Below, piece after piece: positions 52,487-60,527 of a stretch of DNA of 64,000 nt; within the stretch, counting starts at the first letter, position 1, and every line of letters starts with the position of its first letter. The notes beneath the pieces are model-generated. The model was not told the origin of the DNA, did not search any database, and saw nothing but the letters and a program-made list of their open reading frames with translations. Origin of the DNA: Hymenobacter sediminicola (GTDB taxonomy: Bacteria; Bacteroidota; Bacteroidia; Cytophagales; Hymenobacteraceae); contig NZ_CP060202.1 of assembly GCF_014250515.1 (NCBI RefSeq), positions 4,041,501 through 4,105,500 of the forward strand. Reading direction: 5' to 3'. Both the position numbers and the translations under genes were made by a program.

Positions 52487-53122
52487 ATGCACGCTTCTCT
52501 TCTGCTTCGCCGCCTGCTGCCACTGTTGTTTCTGGTAGGCCTGGGCTGGTTTCTCTGGACGAAAGTTCGCCCGGCCCTCTCCGATTTCGAAAACCCACTC
52601 AATCCCACGCCGCGCGTCACGGTCACGCACAACACGGTGCTGCAAAAGGTGGAAAGTCTGGGCCGGCTGGAACTGGTGCGCTACCATTTCAAGGATGTGG
52701 TGGAGTATAAGAAAAGCACCTACCGCTTCCTGCCCGATGCCAAAGTAGCCCTCATCGTGGCCGGCGACGCCGTGGGCTGCCTCGATTTGCGCAAGGTGCG
52801 GGACCAGGATGTAGTATTCGAGGGCGACTCCGTGGTGCGTATTGCGCTGCCCGCCGCCGAGTTGTGCACCTGGCAGGTCGACCATAGCCAGAGCCGCGTG
52901 TACAGCGTCAAAAACGGCTTTTTTCAGGATGCGGAGCTGGTAGATGCGGGCTACAAATACGCCGAGCAGAATGTGCGTCGGGCTGCCCTGCAGTCGGGCA
53001 TTCTGGCCCAGACCGAACAAAACGCCCAGCAGATTCTCAAGCCCATGCTCGAAACCATGACCGGCCGCCGCGTGGTGCTCACCAAACAGATGCAGAACCC
53101 GCTGCGACCGGCGAAGCAGTAA
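52487..53122 (+). CDS. DUF4230-family protein
   Basis: 211 residues. One N-terminal membrane helix at about 9-25 (LLPLLFLVGLGWFLW), then a beta-rich domain: THNTVLQKVESLGRLELVRYHFKD, VALIVAGDAVGCLDLRKVRDQDV, VVRIALPAAELCTWQVD. These match DUF4230 in Bacteroidota and Firmicutes. The protein is probably anchored to the inner membrane with its domain outside. Function is unknown. It is convergent with recX. Confidence 0.82.
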   Translation: MHASLLLRRLLPLLFLVGLGWFLWTKVRPALSDFENPLNPTPRVTVTHNTVLQKVESLGRLELVRYHFKDVVEYKKSTYRFLPDAKVALIVAGDAVGCLDLRKVRDQDVVFEGDSVVRIALPAAELCTWQVDHSQSRVYSVKNGFFQDAELVDAGYKYAEQNVRRAALQSGILAQTEQNAQQILKPMLETMTGRRVVLTKQMQNPLRPAKQ

Positions 53123-53132
53123 GTAAGCAGCA

Positions 53133-53648
53133 CTAGTCCTCGTCCTCTTCGGGCGCTTTGCCCAAGTCGTCGAGGGCCATTTTGATGAGGTCGGATTCGT
53201 AGCCTTTGGCCGTGAGGAAGAGCTGGATTTTCTGGCGGCGCACCCGCGGGTTGCGCTCCTTTTCCTGGCGGTCCTTCTTTTCCAGCACATCTACCAGGTT
53301 CTGGTAGTACTCGTCGCCGTCGATTTCCTTGAGGCCCGACTTAATGCAGTAGTCGGAAATGCCCTTTTGCTTTAAATCCTGCACAATACGGCGGCGACCC
53401 CACTTTTTCTGGTTCACGTGGCCCCGCACGAAGGCCTTGGCAAACCGTTCCTCGTCCAGCAGTTTTTCGCGGCTCAGTCGGATAATAATTTCGCCGGCTT
53501 CGTCCTCATCCAGGCCGTAGCTGCGCAGCTTGGCCTCCACTTCTTTCTGGTTGCGCTCCTGGTAAGCACAGAAGGCCGCTATTTTCTGAAGCGCCTCGCC
53601 AGGCGTATAGGTTTTCTGCTTTTTATCCTGCTGGTTGCGGTTCATCAT
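53133..53648 (-). CDS. recX: Regulatory protein RecX
   Basis: Modulates RecA filament formation. 171 residues from the ATG at 53648 (MMNRNQQDKKQKTYTPGEA; the next Met one codon later is equally possible). Three tandem helical repeats: AFCAYQERNQKEVEAKL, KAFVRGHVNQKKWGRRRIVQDLKQKGIS, and RKIQLFLTAKGYESDLIKMAL. The tail is acidic (EEDED). recA is not in the window, so it is not in a recA operon here. Confidence 0.9.
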   Translation of the reverse strand: MMNRNQQDKKQKTYTPGEALQKIAAFCAYQERNQKEVEAKLRSYGLDEDEAGEIIIRLSREKLLDEERFAKAFVRGHVNQKKWGRRRIVQDLKQKGISDYCIKSGLKEIDGDEYYQNLVDVLEKKDRQEKERNPRVRRQKIQLFLTAKGYESDLIKMALDDLGKAPEEDED

Positions 53649-53775
53649 AGAGCAAGGTAACGCGGATTGCGAGTCAGAAGTGCGTTTTTTTCGGCTTTCC
53701 GCTACCACATCCCGGCAGCGGGCCGCCAAACCGTGACGGCTCCGGGCGGTTGTTGCTGCATCACCCGTTTCCGCT

Positions 53776-54675
53776 ATGCCGTTGCTCTCGCCGGGCGTCC
53801 GTTACATGCTGCTCAGCACGCTGTTTTTCGCGCTGCTGAACGTGTGCGTGAAGCTGCTGCCGCACTTGCCACCTCTCGAAATCATCTTTTTCCGCTCGGT
53901 GCTTTCGCTGGCCCTGAGCTACGGGGCGCTCCGGCAGGCACGGGTAGCGCCGTGGGGCCAGCCGCAGAGCCGCTTTTATCTGCTTTCGCGCGGCACTACG
54001 GGGGCGCTGGCGCTGGTGCTGTATTTCTATACGCTCCAGACGATGCCACTGGCTTCGGCCGTCACCATTCAATACTTGGCGCCCATTTTCACGGCGGTGC
54101 TGGGCATTTTTATCGTGAAGGAAAAGGTGCAGCCCTGGCAGTGGGTGTTTTTTCTGCTTTCGTTCGGGGGCGTGGTGCTAGTGAAGGGCGTCGATACGCG
54201 CATCGAGCCGCTGTATCTGGCCATGGGCGTGGCGTCGGCGGTGTTTTCGGGGCTTTCCTACAACTCCATCCGCAAGATGGGCGGGCGCGAGCATCCGATG
54301 GTGATTGTGCTGTACTCGCAGCTGGTGGTCGTGCCGTTCAGCGCGGTGTATTGCCTGCTGCACTGGACTACGCCGGTGGGCTGGCAGGACTGGAGCGTGC
54401 TGCTACTCACGGGCATTTTCACGCAGCTTTCCCAAGTGTACAAGACCAAAGCCTACCAGGCCGGGCCGCTGGCCAGCATCAGCAGCCTCGACTATTTGGG
54501 TATTCTGTACGCGCTGGGGTTGGGCTTTACATTTTTCGGCGAAACGTTCGGGCTGCCTTCGTACGCCGGTATGGCGCTGGTGCTGCTGGGCGTGGCGCTC
54601 AATGCTGCCTACACCTTCCGGCAGTCGCGCCGGCCAGTGCCAGCAGTACCGGTGGTAGAGGAAGTGGCTACCTAG
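53776..54675 (+). CDS. EamA-family transporter
   Basis: 299 residues with ten membrane helices in two EamA repeats. MPLLSPGVRYMLLSTLFFALLNV at the start, FFRSVLSLALSYGAL, TIQYLAPIFTAVLGIFIVKEKVQPWQW in the first repeat; GVASAVFSGLSYNSIRKMG and SISSLDYLGILYALGLGFTFFGE in the second. Typical of amino-acid or metabolite exporters; substrate unknown. A longer frame in the other reading frame across it (53667-54707) is a Gly/Ala/Arg-rich shadow. Confidence 0.86.
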   Translation: MPLLSPGVRYMLLSTLFFALLNVCVKLLPHLPPLEIIFFRSVLSLALSYGALRQARVAPWGQPQSRFYLLSRGTTGALALVLYFYTLQTMPLASAVTIQYLAPIFTAVLGIFIVKEKVQPWQWVFFLLSFGGVVLVKGVDTRIEPLYLAMGVASAVFSGLSYNSIRKMGGREHPMVIVLYSQLVVVPFSAVYCLLHWTTPVGWQDWSVLLLTGIFTQLSQVYKTKAYQAGPLASISSLDYLGILYALGLGFTFFGETFGLPSYAGMALVLLGVALNAAYTFRQSRRPVPAVPVVEEVAT

Positions 54676-54776
54676 CCACACGTGGGCAGCCGCTTGAAGC
54701 CGGATAATAACGGGCCAATACAACCCTGCGGCTATGTATTCTATCTATCTTGGCACCAACTGTCTTTATCTGCCCG

Positions 54777-57410
54777 ATGCACCGCTATTTACTCCTGCTT
54801 TTCTTTCTGTTCAACACACTGGCGGCACAAGCCGGCATTATCAAGGGGCGTGTCACGGATCCGCAGGGCACGGGGCTGGCCTTCGCCAATGTGGCAGTGC
54901 GCACCACTACCACCAGCACCGCCACCAATGAGCAGGGCAACTACCAGTTGCGGATGCCAGCCGGCACCTATGAACTGGTATACCAGTATGTAGGGTATAA
55001 GCCACGCATAGAAACCGTACGTGTAGCGGGCGGCGACACAGCCACCACGCTCAACATTACGCTGGAGCCCGAGGCGTATAAACTGCGCGAAGTGGTAGTG
55101 CGCGCCTCCGACCGGGACCCAGCCTACGCCATCATTCAGCAGGCCCAGCAGTGGCGGCGCTACCACCTGCGCGAAGTGTCAGCCTTCAAAACTCGGGCGT
55201 ATATCAAGGCGCTGGGGCGGTTTGCGGAGGTGCCGGGCAAGCTGCTGGGCCTTGTGAAAATCGGGCCCGATTTCAAGCCGGGAATTTTCTATTTGTCAGA
55301 ATCGGTGTCAGAGCTGAGCTTCCGGCAGCCGAACGTAGTGCAGGAGCGCATGATTTCCTCCCGCGTGAGCGGCGACACCAAAGGCATCAGCTTCAACCGC
55401 GCCGGGCGCGGGGCGGGCCTCAATTTCTACGAGAACGTACTGAAAAGCGGGTTTTCGGAGCGCGGCTTCGTGTCGCCGGTTGCCGATGGTGCCCTGCTGT
55501 TCTATAAGTACGAGCTGGAAGGCAGCAGTCAGCAGGGCGGCGTGCTGGTACATAAAATCAAAGTCACGCCGCGCCGCCGCACCGACCCGGTATTTTCCTC
55601 CGGCCACATCTACATCGTGGACGGCACGTGGCGGCTACACTCTGTGTCGCTCAACCTCGATAAAAACGCCCAGCTCGACTACGTTGACAATTTCCACATC
55701 GAGCAGCTGTTTGCGCCCGCACCCGGTGCGCCCCACGTCTGGGTGATTCAGTCGCAGAAGATTACGGTGGGCTTTACTGCGTTTGGCTTCAAAGGCAGCG
55801 GCTACCTGACGGCGGTGCTCAGCAACTATAAAGTGCAGCCCACCTACCCCAACCGCCCGGCACCAACTGCCCTGCCAGTTGCCCCTGCTACCAAAGAGCC
55901 CGCCGAAGCCCCCGTAACGCGTGAAACGGCCGCCGAAATCAGAAAGCAGAAGCCGAAGCTGAGCGGCCTGAACCGGGAGGTGCGCCGCCAGAGCAAAGCG
56001 GCGGAGCGCGACACGGCCGGCCTGAGCATCGGGCAACTGAAGCGCGGCGAAATAATGCTGGTAGAGAAAGGCGTGAACGAGCGGGATTCCAGCTACTGGG
56101 ACACCATCCGGCCCATTCCACTGACCGAGGAGGAACAGAAGGACTACCAGGTAAAAGACAGCACCGAGGTAGTGCGCAACTCACGGCCCTACCAAGACTC
56201 GCTGGACCGGGTACGTAACGAGCTAGAAGTAAGCAAGTTTCTGCTGACCGGCTACACCTATTCCAATACGTTCCGTAAACGCTCGTGGTACGTGGCACCG
56301 GTGTTCAACATCCTGAACTACAACACGGTAGAAGGCACTGTTATCAACCCCGAAGCCACGTTTACGCAGCGCACCGACGACCGGCGTTCCTACTCCATCA
56401 CGCCGGCCGTGCGCTACGGATTCAGCAATAAGCTGGTTAGTCCTAGCCTTGCGGGTACCTGGCAGCTGCATCCGGTGCGCGTGTCGCGGCTCACGGCCCG
56501 TGTGGGGCGCACCATCGACAACTTCGACCCTAACACGCAGCTCACACCCTTCATCAACACCTACTACACGCTGCTCGAAAACCGCAACTACGCCAAAACC
56601 TACCGCCGCGACGGGGGCCAGCTGGGCTATCAGGCCGAGGTGTTGAACGGCCTGACGCTACAGGGCACGCTGAGCTACTACGGCCGGCACGAGCTGGAAA
56701 ACACCACCATCGACCTGTGGCGCGACAAGGCCGGCGTGGCTTTCACGCCCAACGACCCGCGCAACGAGGAGCTGCCCGATGGCACCGGTTTCGGCCGCAA
56801 CCAAGCCCTGACCTGGGAGCTAGTAGCGTCATTTCGGCCCGGCCAACGTTACATCACGCGCCCTGATGGCAAGATTAATCTGGGCTCGAAGTCGCCGACA
56901 TTTGTGGGTATCTGGCGGCAAGGCGTAGGCGGCGTGCTGGGCTCTGATGTGCGCTACACGCTGCTGGAACTCGGCATCCGGCAGAACATCGGGCTGGGGC
57001 TGCTGGGCACGAGCAGCTACAAAGTGGCGGCCGGCGGCTTTGTGGGCACGCCCGAGCTGTCGTTTATGGACTTCCGCCACTTCAGCGGCAACCGCACCTA
57101 CCTAGCCGCCGATTTCAGCCAGTTTCAGCTCCTCGACTACTACCGTTTCAGCACGCAGCGCCGGTTTTTGGAGGCGCACTACAACCACCATTTCAACGGC
57201 TTCTTCCTGAATAAAATCCCGCTGCTGCGGCAACTGAAATGGCAGGAGGTGGCCTCACTCAACTACCTTACTACCGCGCAGGTCGGCCACTATGTGGAGC
57301 TGGGTGTGGGCCTCGAGCACGTGTTCAAGGTAATGCGCGTGGACTTCTACACCGGCCTGCAGTCGGGGCAGCGCGTAGGGACGGGCGTGCGGGTAGGCAT
57401 CGGGTTTTAA
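54777..57410 (+). CDS. DUF5686-family outer-membrane protein with CarboxypepD_reg-like domain
   Basis: 877 residues from the ATG at 54777 (MHRYLLLLFFLFNTLAAQA). Signal peptide, then a carboxypeptidase-regulatory-like domain at about 22-105 (IIKGRVTDPQGTGLAFANVAVR, VYQYVGYKPRIETVRV), followed by the DUF5686 region (VVVRASDRDPAYAIIQQAQQWRR, HKIKVTPRRRTDPVFSSGHIYIVDGTWRLH) and a beta-barrel-like C-terminal half with many aromatic strands, ending VGTGVRVGIGF. DUF5686 proteins sit in the outer membrane of many Bacteroidota; their role is unknown. A strong terminator follows. Confidence 0.88.
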   Translation: MHRYLLLLFFLFNTLAAQAGIIKGRVTDPQGTGLAFANVAVRTTTTSTATNEQGNYQLRMPAGTYELVYQYVGYKPRIETVRVAGGDTATTLNITLEPEAYKLREVVVRASDRDPAYAIIQQAQQWRRYHLREVSAFKTRAYIKALGRFAEVPGKLLGLVKIGPDFKPGIFYLSESVSELSFRQPNVVQERMISSRVSGDTKGISFNRAGRGAGLNFYENVLKSGFSERGFVSPVADGALLFYKYELEGSSQQGGVLVHKIKVTPRRRTDPVFSSGHIYIVDGTWRLHSVSLNLDKNAQLDYVDNFHIEQLFAPAPGAPHVWVIQSQKITVGFTAFGFKGSGYLTAVLSNYKVQPTYPNRPAPTALPVAPATKEPAEAPVTRETAAEIRKQKPKLSGLNREVRRQSKAAERDTAGLSIGQLKRGEIMLVEKGVNERDSSYWDTIRPIPLTEEEQKDYQVKDSTEVVRNSRPYQDSLDRVRNELEVSKFLLTGYTYSNTFRKRSWYVAPVFNILNYNTVEGTVINPEATFTQRTDDRRSYSITPAVRYGFSNKLVSPSLAGTWQLHPVRVSRLTARVGRTIDNFDPNTQLTPFINTYYTLLENRNYAKTYRRDGGQLGYQAEVLNGLTLQGTLSYYGRHELENTTIDLWRDKAGVAFTPNDPRNEELPDGTGFGRNQALTWELVASFRPGQRYITRPDGKINLGSKSPTFVGIWRQGVGGVLGSDVRYTLLELGIRQNIGLGLLGTSSYKVAAGGFVGTPELSFMDFRHFSGNRTYLAADFSQFQLLDYYRFSTQRRFLEAHYNHHFNGFFLNKIPLLRQLKWQEVASLNYLTTAQVGHYVELGVGLEHVFKVMRVDFYTGLQSGQRVGTGVRVGIGF

Positions 57411-57429
57411 AGGCATGAGATAAACAAGC

Positions 57430-57467
57430 AAAAAGGCCCTCTACCGCATTGGCAGAGGGCCTTTTTG
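57430..57467 (+). terminator. Terminator between DUF5686 and DUF4834 genes
   Basis: AAAAAGGCCCTCT pairs with AGAGGGCCTTTTT around an 11-base loop. A/T runs on both sides suit termination of both convergent genes. Confidence 0.87.
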
Positions 57468-57483
57468 ATGACAGCAGACCGGC

Positions 57484-57768
57484 TTATTTCACTTCCTCGA
57501 AGTCCACGTACTCACCGCCCTTGAACTCCTTGGGCTGTGCGGGTTTCTGGCGAGGCGGCACATAGTCTACGTGGACGTCGCCGCTGGCGGTGCGGGTTTG
57601 CTCCGACGCGTTGGGAGCAGCTTCAAACGGGGCACCACCGAACTGTTGCGCGTGCCGGCGGGCCTGCTTTTGCAGGAACCCGACCACCAGATAGCGCATC
57701 AGCACGGGCAGCACAAAGCGCAATACCAGCGCCAGCAGGAAGAAAATGAGCAGGAATTTAATCAGCAT
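57484..57768 (-). CDS. DUF4834-family small membrane protein
   Basis: 94 residues. One N-terminal membrane helix (LIKFLLIFFLLALVLRFVLPVLM, about 2-24), a short Lys/Arg/Gln-rich amphipathic segment, and a conserved C-terminus GGEYVDFEEVK. This combination fits DUF4834 in Bacteroidota; function is unknown. It is 14 bases after the FkbM-like gene on the same strand and probably co-transcribed with it. Confidence 0.78.
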   Translation of the reverse strand: MLIKFLLIFFLLALVLRFVLPVLMRYLVVGFLQKQARRHAQQFGGAPFEAAPNASEQTRTASGDVHVDYVPPRQKPAQPKEFKGGEYVDFEEVK

Positions 57769-57782
57769 GGATCAGCCGGGGC

Positions 57783-58529
57783 TTAAACAGGTTGAAAGTA
57801 AAAATCGGCGGTGACGGCGCTGCTTAGCTGCGCCTCCAAGCACGGCACGAGTTCAGAACGCTCCGACAGCACGAATGGTTTGTAGCCCAGCTTATCGAGC
57901 ACCGCTACCACGGCGCGGCGGTTTTCCAGGCCATTCAACTCCGTTTGGATGAGCGGCCGGAAACGGCGCAGCGTGGCCTGCATGTGCCGGAATACCTCGT
58001 GCTCGAAGCCTTCCACGTCGCACTTCACGAAGTCGAGGCGCGGCAGGTGGGCCAGCAGGTCATCAGGCACGCGCATGGGCACGTCGTAGGTGCGGGCGTA
58101 GTGCTCATCGGGGTTGCTGGCGGCTACTTTGGTCATGCCGTGGTGCAGCAGGCCGTTGCGCTCGGGTGTGCCCATCTGCACGGTAGTATTCTGGCCGCCC
58201 AGCGCGTAGGGCAGCAGCGTGAGGTTGGGGTAGCCGCTGATCTTCACGTTATCCTGCCAGATAGCCTGGAAATCCGGAATCGGCTCTACGGCCAGCACCT
58301 GGCCCTCCGCCCCTACCAGCCGCGAAAGCGCCACCGAGTAATAGCCCAGGTTGGCCCCGATATCGAGGCACACAAAGCCGGGCTTGATAATCTTCTCCAG
58401 GAAAAACAGCTCCGGATATTTCTGCCGGCCCCAGCCCGCGCCCACCAGCCGCAAGTACACGCGGCTCACGAAACGGATGTACCGCTCGAAGCCGAGCGCG
58501 CGGACCAGAAGTTTACGGAGTGCTTTCAT
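57783..58529 (-). CDS. FkbM-family SAM-dependent methyltransferase
   Basis: 248 residues. N-terminal helix, then the SAM-binding core: FVCLDIGANLGYYSVALSRLVGAEG (motif I), LAVEPIPDFQ, the acidic DFVKCDVEGFEHEVFRHMQ typical of FkbM, and a late FVLSERSELVP. FkbM proteins usually methylate sugars or polyketide hydroxyls; here no gene cluster defines a target. Its -7 element is eight bases from the ATG. Confidence 0.88.
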   Translation of the reverse strand: MKALRKLLVRALGFERYIRFVSRVYLRLVGAGWGRQKYPELFFLEKIIKPGFVCLDIGANLGYYSVALSRLVGAEGQVLAVEPIPDFQAIWQDNVKISGYPNLTLLPYALGGQNTTVQMGTPERNGLLHHGMTKVAASNPDEHYARTYDVPMRVPDDLLAHLPRLDFVKCDVEGFEHEVFRHMQATLRRFRPLIQTELNGLENRRAVVAVLDKLGYKPFVLSERSELVPCLEAQLSSAVTADFYFQPV

Positions 58530-58537
58530 AGAGGCGG

Positions 58538-58545
58538 TAAAGGTA
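58538..58545 (-). promoter_or_regulatory. -7-like element for the FkbM-like gene, close to the start codon
   Basis: TACCTTTA on the minus strand, one mismatch to TAnnTTTG, with an estimated leader of about 5 nt. Confidence 0.38.
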
Positions 58546-58608
58546 GTAAGCCCGGCCGGCTCTACGGAATTCGGTGTGCCTCACCCCTGCTGCTGCTTCC
58601 TTAGCTAC

Positions 58609-59067
58609 TTACACATTCTCTTTGCTCAGTTGCTGCGCCACTACTCCTGCCACTATGCCACCAACGGTGTACCACGCTACGGTCATGGCTTTGGTTTGGG
58701 GCGTGCGGTTGCTGGGACCTTCGCCCAGACCCAGCGGCCCGGGCAGCACCACGCCGCCAATACCGGCGGCCAGCCCCAGGGCCGTTCCTCTTCCCAACGC
58801 CCCTTTGCCAGTCCCGACTAAGCTGTAGCACAGGCCATTGCTCACCAAATCACCAAGCATGGTCAGGCCGTACGCAGTTTCTTCATCAGGCTGTGGTGCG
58901 TCAGCTTTAGCCAGAAGCTTGCGAAGGCCACGCATACCCAGCACATCCATGCGGGGCGCGTCTTCGGGGCGCAGGCGACGGACGGTTTCATGCAGAACCG
59001 TGAGGGCTACAGCGCCAGCCATTCCGCCAAGTAGCGCGGGCATTAGGGTAGTATGTGGCTTAGTCAT
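58609..59067 (-). CDS. Small membrane protein, unknown function
   Basis: 152 residues from the ATG at 59067 (MTKPHTTLMPALLGGMAGAVAL), the start that puts a hydrophobic segment first. Segments at about 10-24, 64-80, 90-108 and 123-140 (AWYTVGGIVAGVVAQQL), with Gly-rich small-residue packing; a charged loop in between (RRLRPEDAPRMDVLGMRGLRKLL). I recognise no family. It stands alone between the FkbM-like gene and a tRNA. Confidence 0.6.
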   Translation of the reverse strand: MTKPHTTLMPALLGGMAGAVALTVLHETVRRLRPEDAPRMDVLGMRGLRKLLAKADAPQPDEETAYGLTMLGDLVSNGLCYSLVGTGKGALGRGTALGLAAGIGGVVLPGPLGLGEGPSNRTPQTKAMTVAWYTVGGIVAGVVAQQLSKENV

Positions 59068-59221
59068 TGACCGTATCGAGAAGAGGTTTTTTGTGTTTAC
59101 GAACGCCAAATTGTAGCAGCGGGTTAGGCTGAAACGGAGTTGTCCGGACAATTTGCAGCAGCAGCGGCGCAATTGATACGATGCTATCTATCCGGAAGCG
59201 CCGAAAAAATGCGCCCAAGGG

Positions 59222-59253
59222 TTGCTTGGTTTTCCGCGGGGTTTCTATCTTTG
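59222..59253 (+). promoter_or_regulatory. Complete Bacteroidota promoter for tRNA-Thr
   Basis: TTG (59222-59224), 21 bases, then TATCTTTG (59246-59253). The predicted transcription start is about 59257, 28 bases before the tRNA. Confidence 0.7.
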
Positions 59254-59284
59254 CTGCCCCTGACGGATATGCCGCCTCGGAAAT

Positions 59285-59357
59285 GCCTGTTTAGCTCAGC
59301 TGGTAGAGCAGCTCATTCGTAATGAGCAGGTCGTTGGTTCGAGTCCAATAACAGGCT
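59285..59357 (+). tRNA. tRNA-Thr (anticodon CGT)
   Basis: 73 bases. Acceptor stem GCCTGTT/AACAGGC (7 pairs), D arm with AGCTCAGCTGGTAGAGC, anticodon stem GCTCA/TGAGC with loop TTCGTAA (anticodon CGT, reads ACG), T arm GTTGG/CCAAT with TTCGAGT. Discriminator T. CCA is not encoded (only CA follows). It is preceded by a good promoter and followed by a long hairpin. Confidence 0.95.
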
Positions 59358-59365
59358 CAGTGAAT

Positions 59366-59406
59366 AAGAACGCCTTTGCAAATCCTGTATTTGCAAAGGC
59401 GTTCTT
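59366..59406 (+). terminator. Perfect 18-bp hairpin after tRNA-Thr
   Basis: AAGAACGCCTTTGCAAAT (59366-59383) and its exact complement (59389-59406) around the five-base loop CCTGT. It is unusually long and perfect for a terminator and the tail has few Ts, so it may also act as a processing or stability element. Confidence 0.7.
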
Positions 59407-59556
59407 GCGTTTAGGCCTTTCCCTCCAGGTCTGTCATGCACACTAGCCTGACGGACTCAGTCGCCCGGTTTACAACCGGAATCCTTACTGCACGTTTTCT
59501 GTACTGTAAGCTTAACTGTGTGGCCAGTATTTGAGCCGCCTCATTTCTATTCTGCT

Positions 59557-59904
59557 ATGAAACGCACTTTCCTTGTGGCGCTGGCTGGTCTGGCAATGTT
59601 GAGTGGCTGCCAGCAAACCCCTTCTGCCGAAAGCACGCAAACACCGTCCGCACAACAGGCCCAAGAGCAAACCAGCGCAACTGGGGCGCCCACTGCCACT
59701 GCTGCCCGCGCTGCCGTGGGCCAATACTTGCAGGGCCAGCCGAACGCTGCGCTCTACGTCCTCGACTCGGCCAGCGTGGTGGAGGTAGACGACCGTTGGC
59801 AAGTGCTGGTACCGCGCACCGACTGGGCTGGCCGCATGCCCAACCGTGCGGCCTTCGAGGTAGACAAAAGCACCGGCACAGTGAGCACCTTGGCCGTAAA
59901 GTAG
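59557..59904 (+). CDS. Small lipoprotein, unknown function
   Basis: 115 residues from the ATG at 59557. Lipoprotein signal MKRTFLVALAGLAMLSGC, then a Gln/Ser/Thr/Pro/Ala-rich linker (about 20-45) and a small C-terminal domain (ALYVLDSASVVEVDDRWQVLVPR, AAFEVDKSTGTVSTL), which resembles a short beta-rich peptidase-inhibitor-like fold. I do not recognise the family. It is followed by the BLUF gene in the same direction with 85 bases in between. Confidence 0.68.
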   Translation: MKRTFLVALAGLAMLSGCQQTPSAESTQTPSAQQAQEQTSATGAPTATAARAAVGQYLQGQPNAALYVLDSASVVEVDDRWQVLVPRTDWAGRMPNRAAFEVDKSTGTVSTLAVK

Positions 59905-59989
59905 GTCCTGAACGGGCATAACGAAACTAACTCGCGCTGGGCGAGTGTTGGCAAAATCATAGTCCAGCTTCCGGAAATTGCCTTCACTT

Positions 59990-60433
59990 ATGCACCATCT
60001 TATATATAGCAGTACGTCCGCAGTACCTTTCTCTGAAGAGCAACTACACACCTTGCTCAGTCAAGCCAGAGCTAACAACGAGCAGCAGGGACTGACGGGA
60101 ATTCTGTTATATCATGCCGGGCAATTCATGCAGTTGCTCGAAGGCCCGCCGGCCGCTGTGCATGCGCTGTATAACCATATTGCGCAGGACCCGCGCCATA
60201 CAGGCATTATCAAGCTAGCCGACAAACCCGTAGAAAACCGAAGCTTTCCCGATTGGTCGATGGCGTTCCGGGTAGTGAATGATGAGCAGTTTAATCTCCT
60301 ACTAGGTTACCAGTCGCCTGAAACAACTAACATCGCTCCATCCGGCCTGAGTGCTGCCGACTCCTTACTACTGGGGATTATGCATGCCTTTATGCTGCGA
60401 GACGACTCGGAACAGGAAACACCAGCACAATAA
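59990..60433 (+). CDS. BLUF-domain blue-light sensor
   Basis: 147 residues from the ATG at 59990 (MHHLIYSSTSAVPF). FAD-binding BLUF domain with every key residue of AppA at the expected spacing: Tyr6 (AppA Tyr21), Asn30 (Asn45) in ARANNEQQGLTGILLY, Gln48 (Gln63) in GQFMQLLEG, Trp89 (Trp104) and Met91 (Met106) in SFPDWSMAF. It should therefore be photoactive. No output domain is attached, so it must signal through a partner. The 45-residue C-terminus after the fold ends in a Ser/Glu/Gln-rich tail. Ends in a strong terminator. Confidence 0.9.
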   Translation: MHHLIYSSTSAVPFSEEQLHTLLSQARANNEQQGLTGILLYHAGQFMQLLEGPPAAVHALYNHIAQDPRHTGIIKLADKPVENRSFPDWSMAFRVVNDEQFNLLLGYQSPETTNIAPSGLSAADSLLLGIMHAFMLRDDSEQETPAQ

Positions 60434-60468
60434 AAACGCCGCCAGCAAAGATGCTGGCGGCGTTTTTT
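60434..60468 (+). terminator. Terminator after the BLUF gene
   Basis: AAAACGCCGCCAGCA pairs with TGCTGGCGGCGTTTT, followed by TTTTTT. The A-run upstream lets it work for the convergent Ser-rich gene too. Confidence 0.88.
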
Positions 60469-60527
60469 GTTTAGTATCCCAGCTTAGTCAGCCGGAGTAC
60501 ATGCCATGTCTAACGTAGGCGAAGCGC

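Noticed and set aside
53667..54707. 346-codon frame across the EamA gene
   Set aside because: Gly/Ala/Arg-rich alternate frame; the 299-residue frame inside it has ten hydrophobic helices and family motifs.
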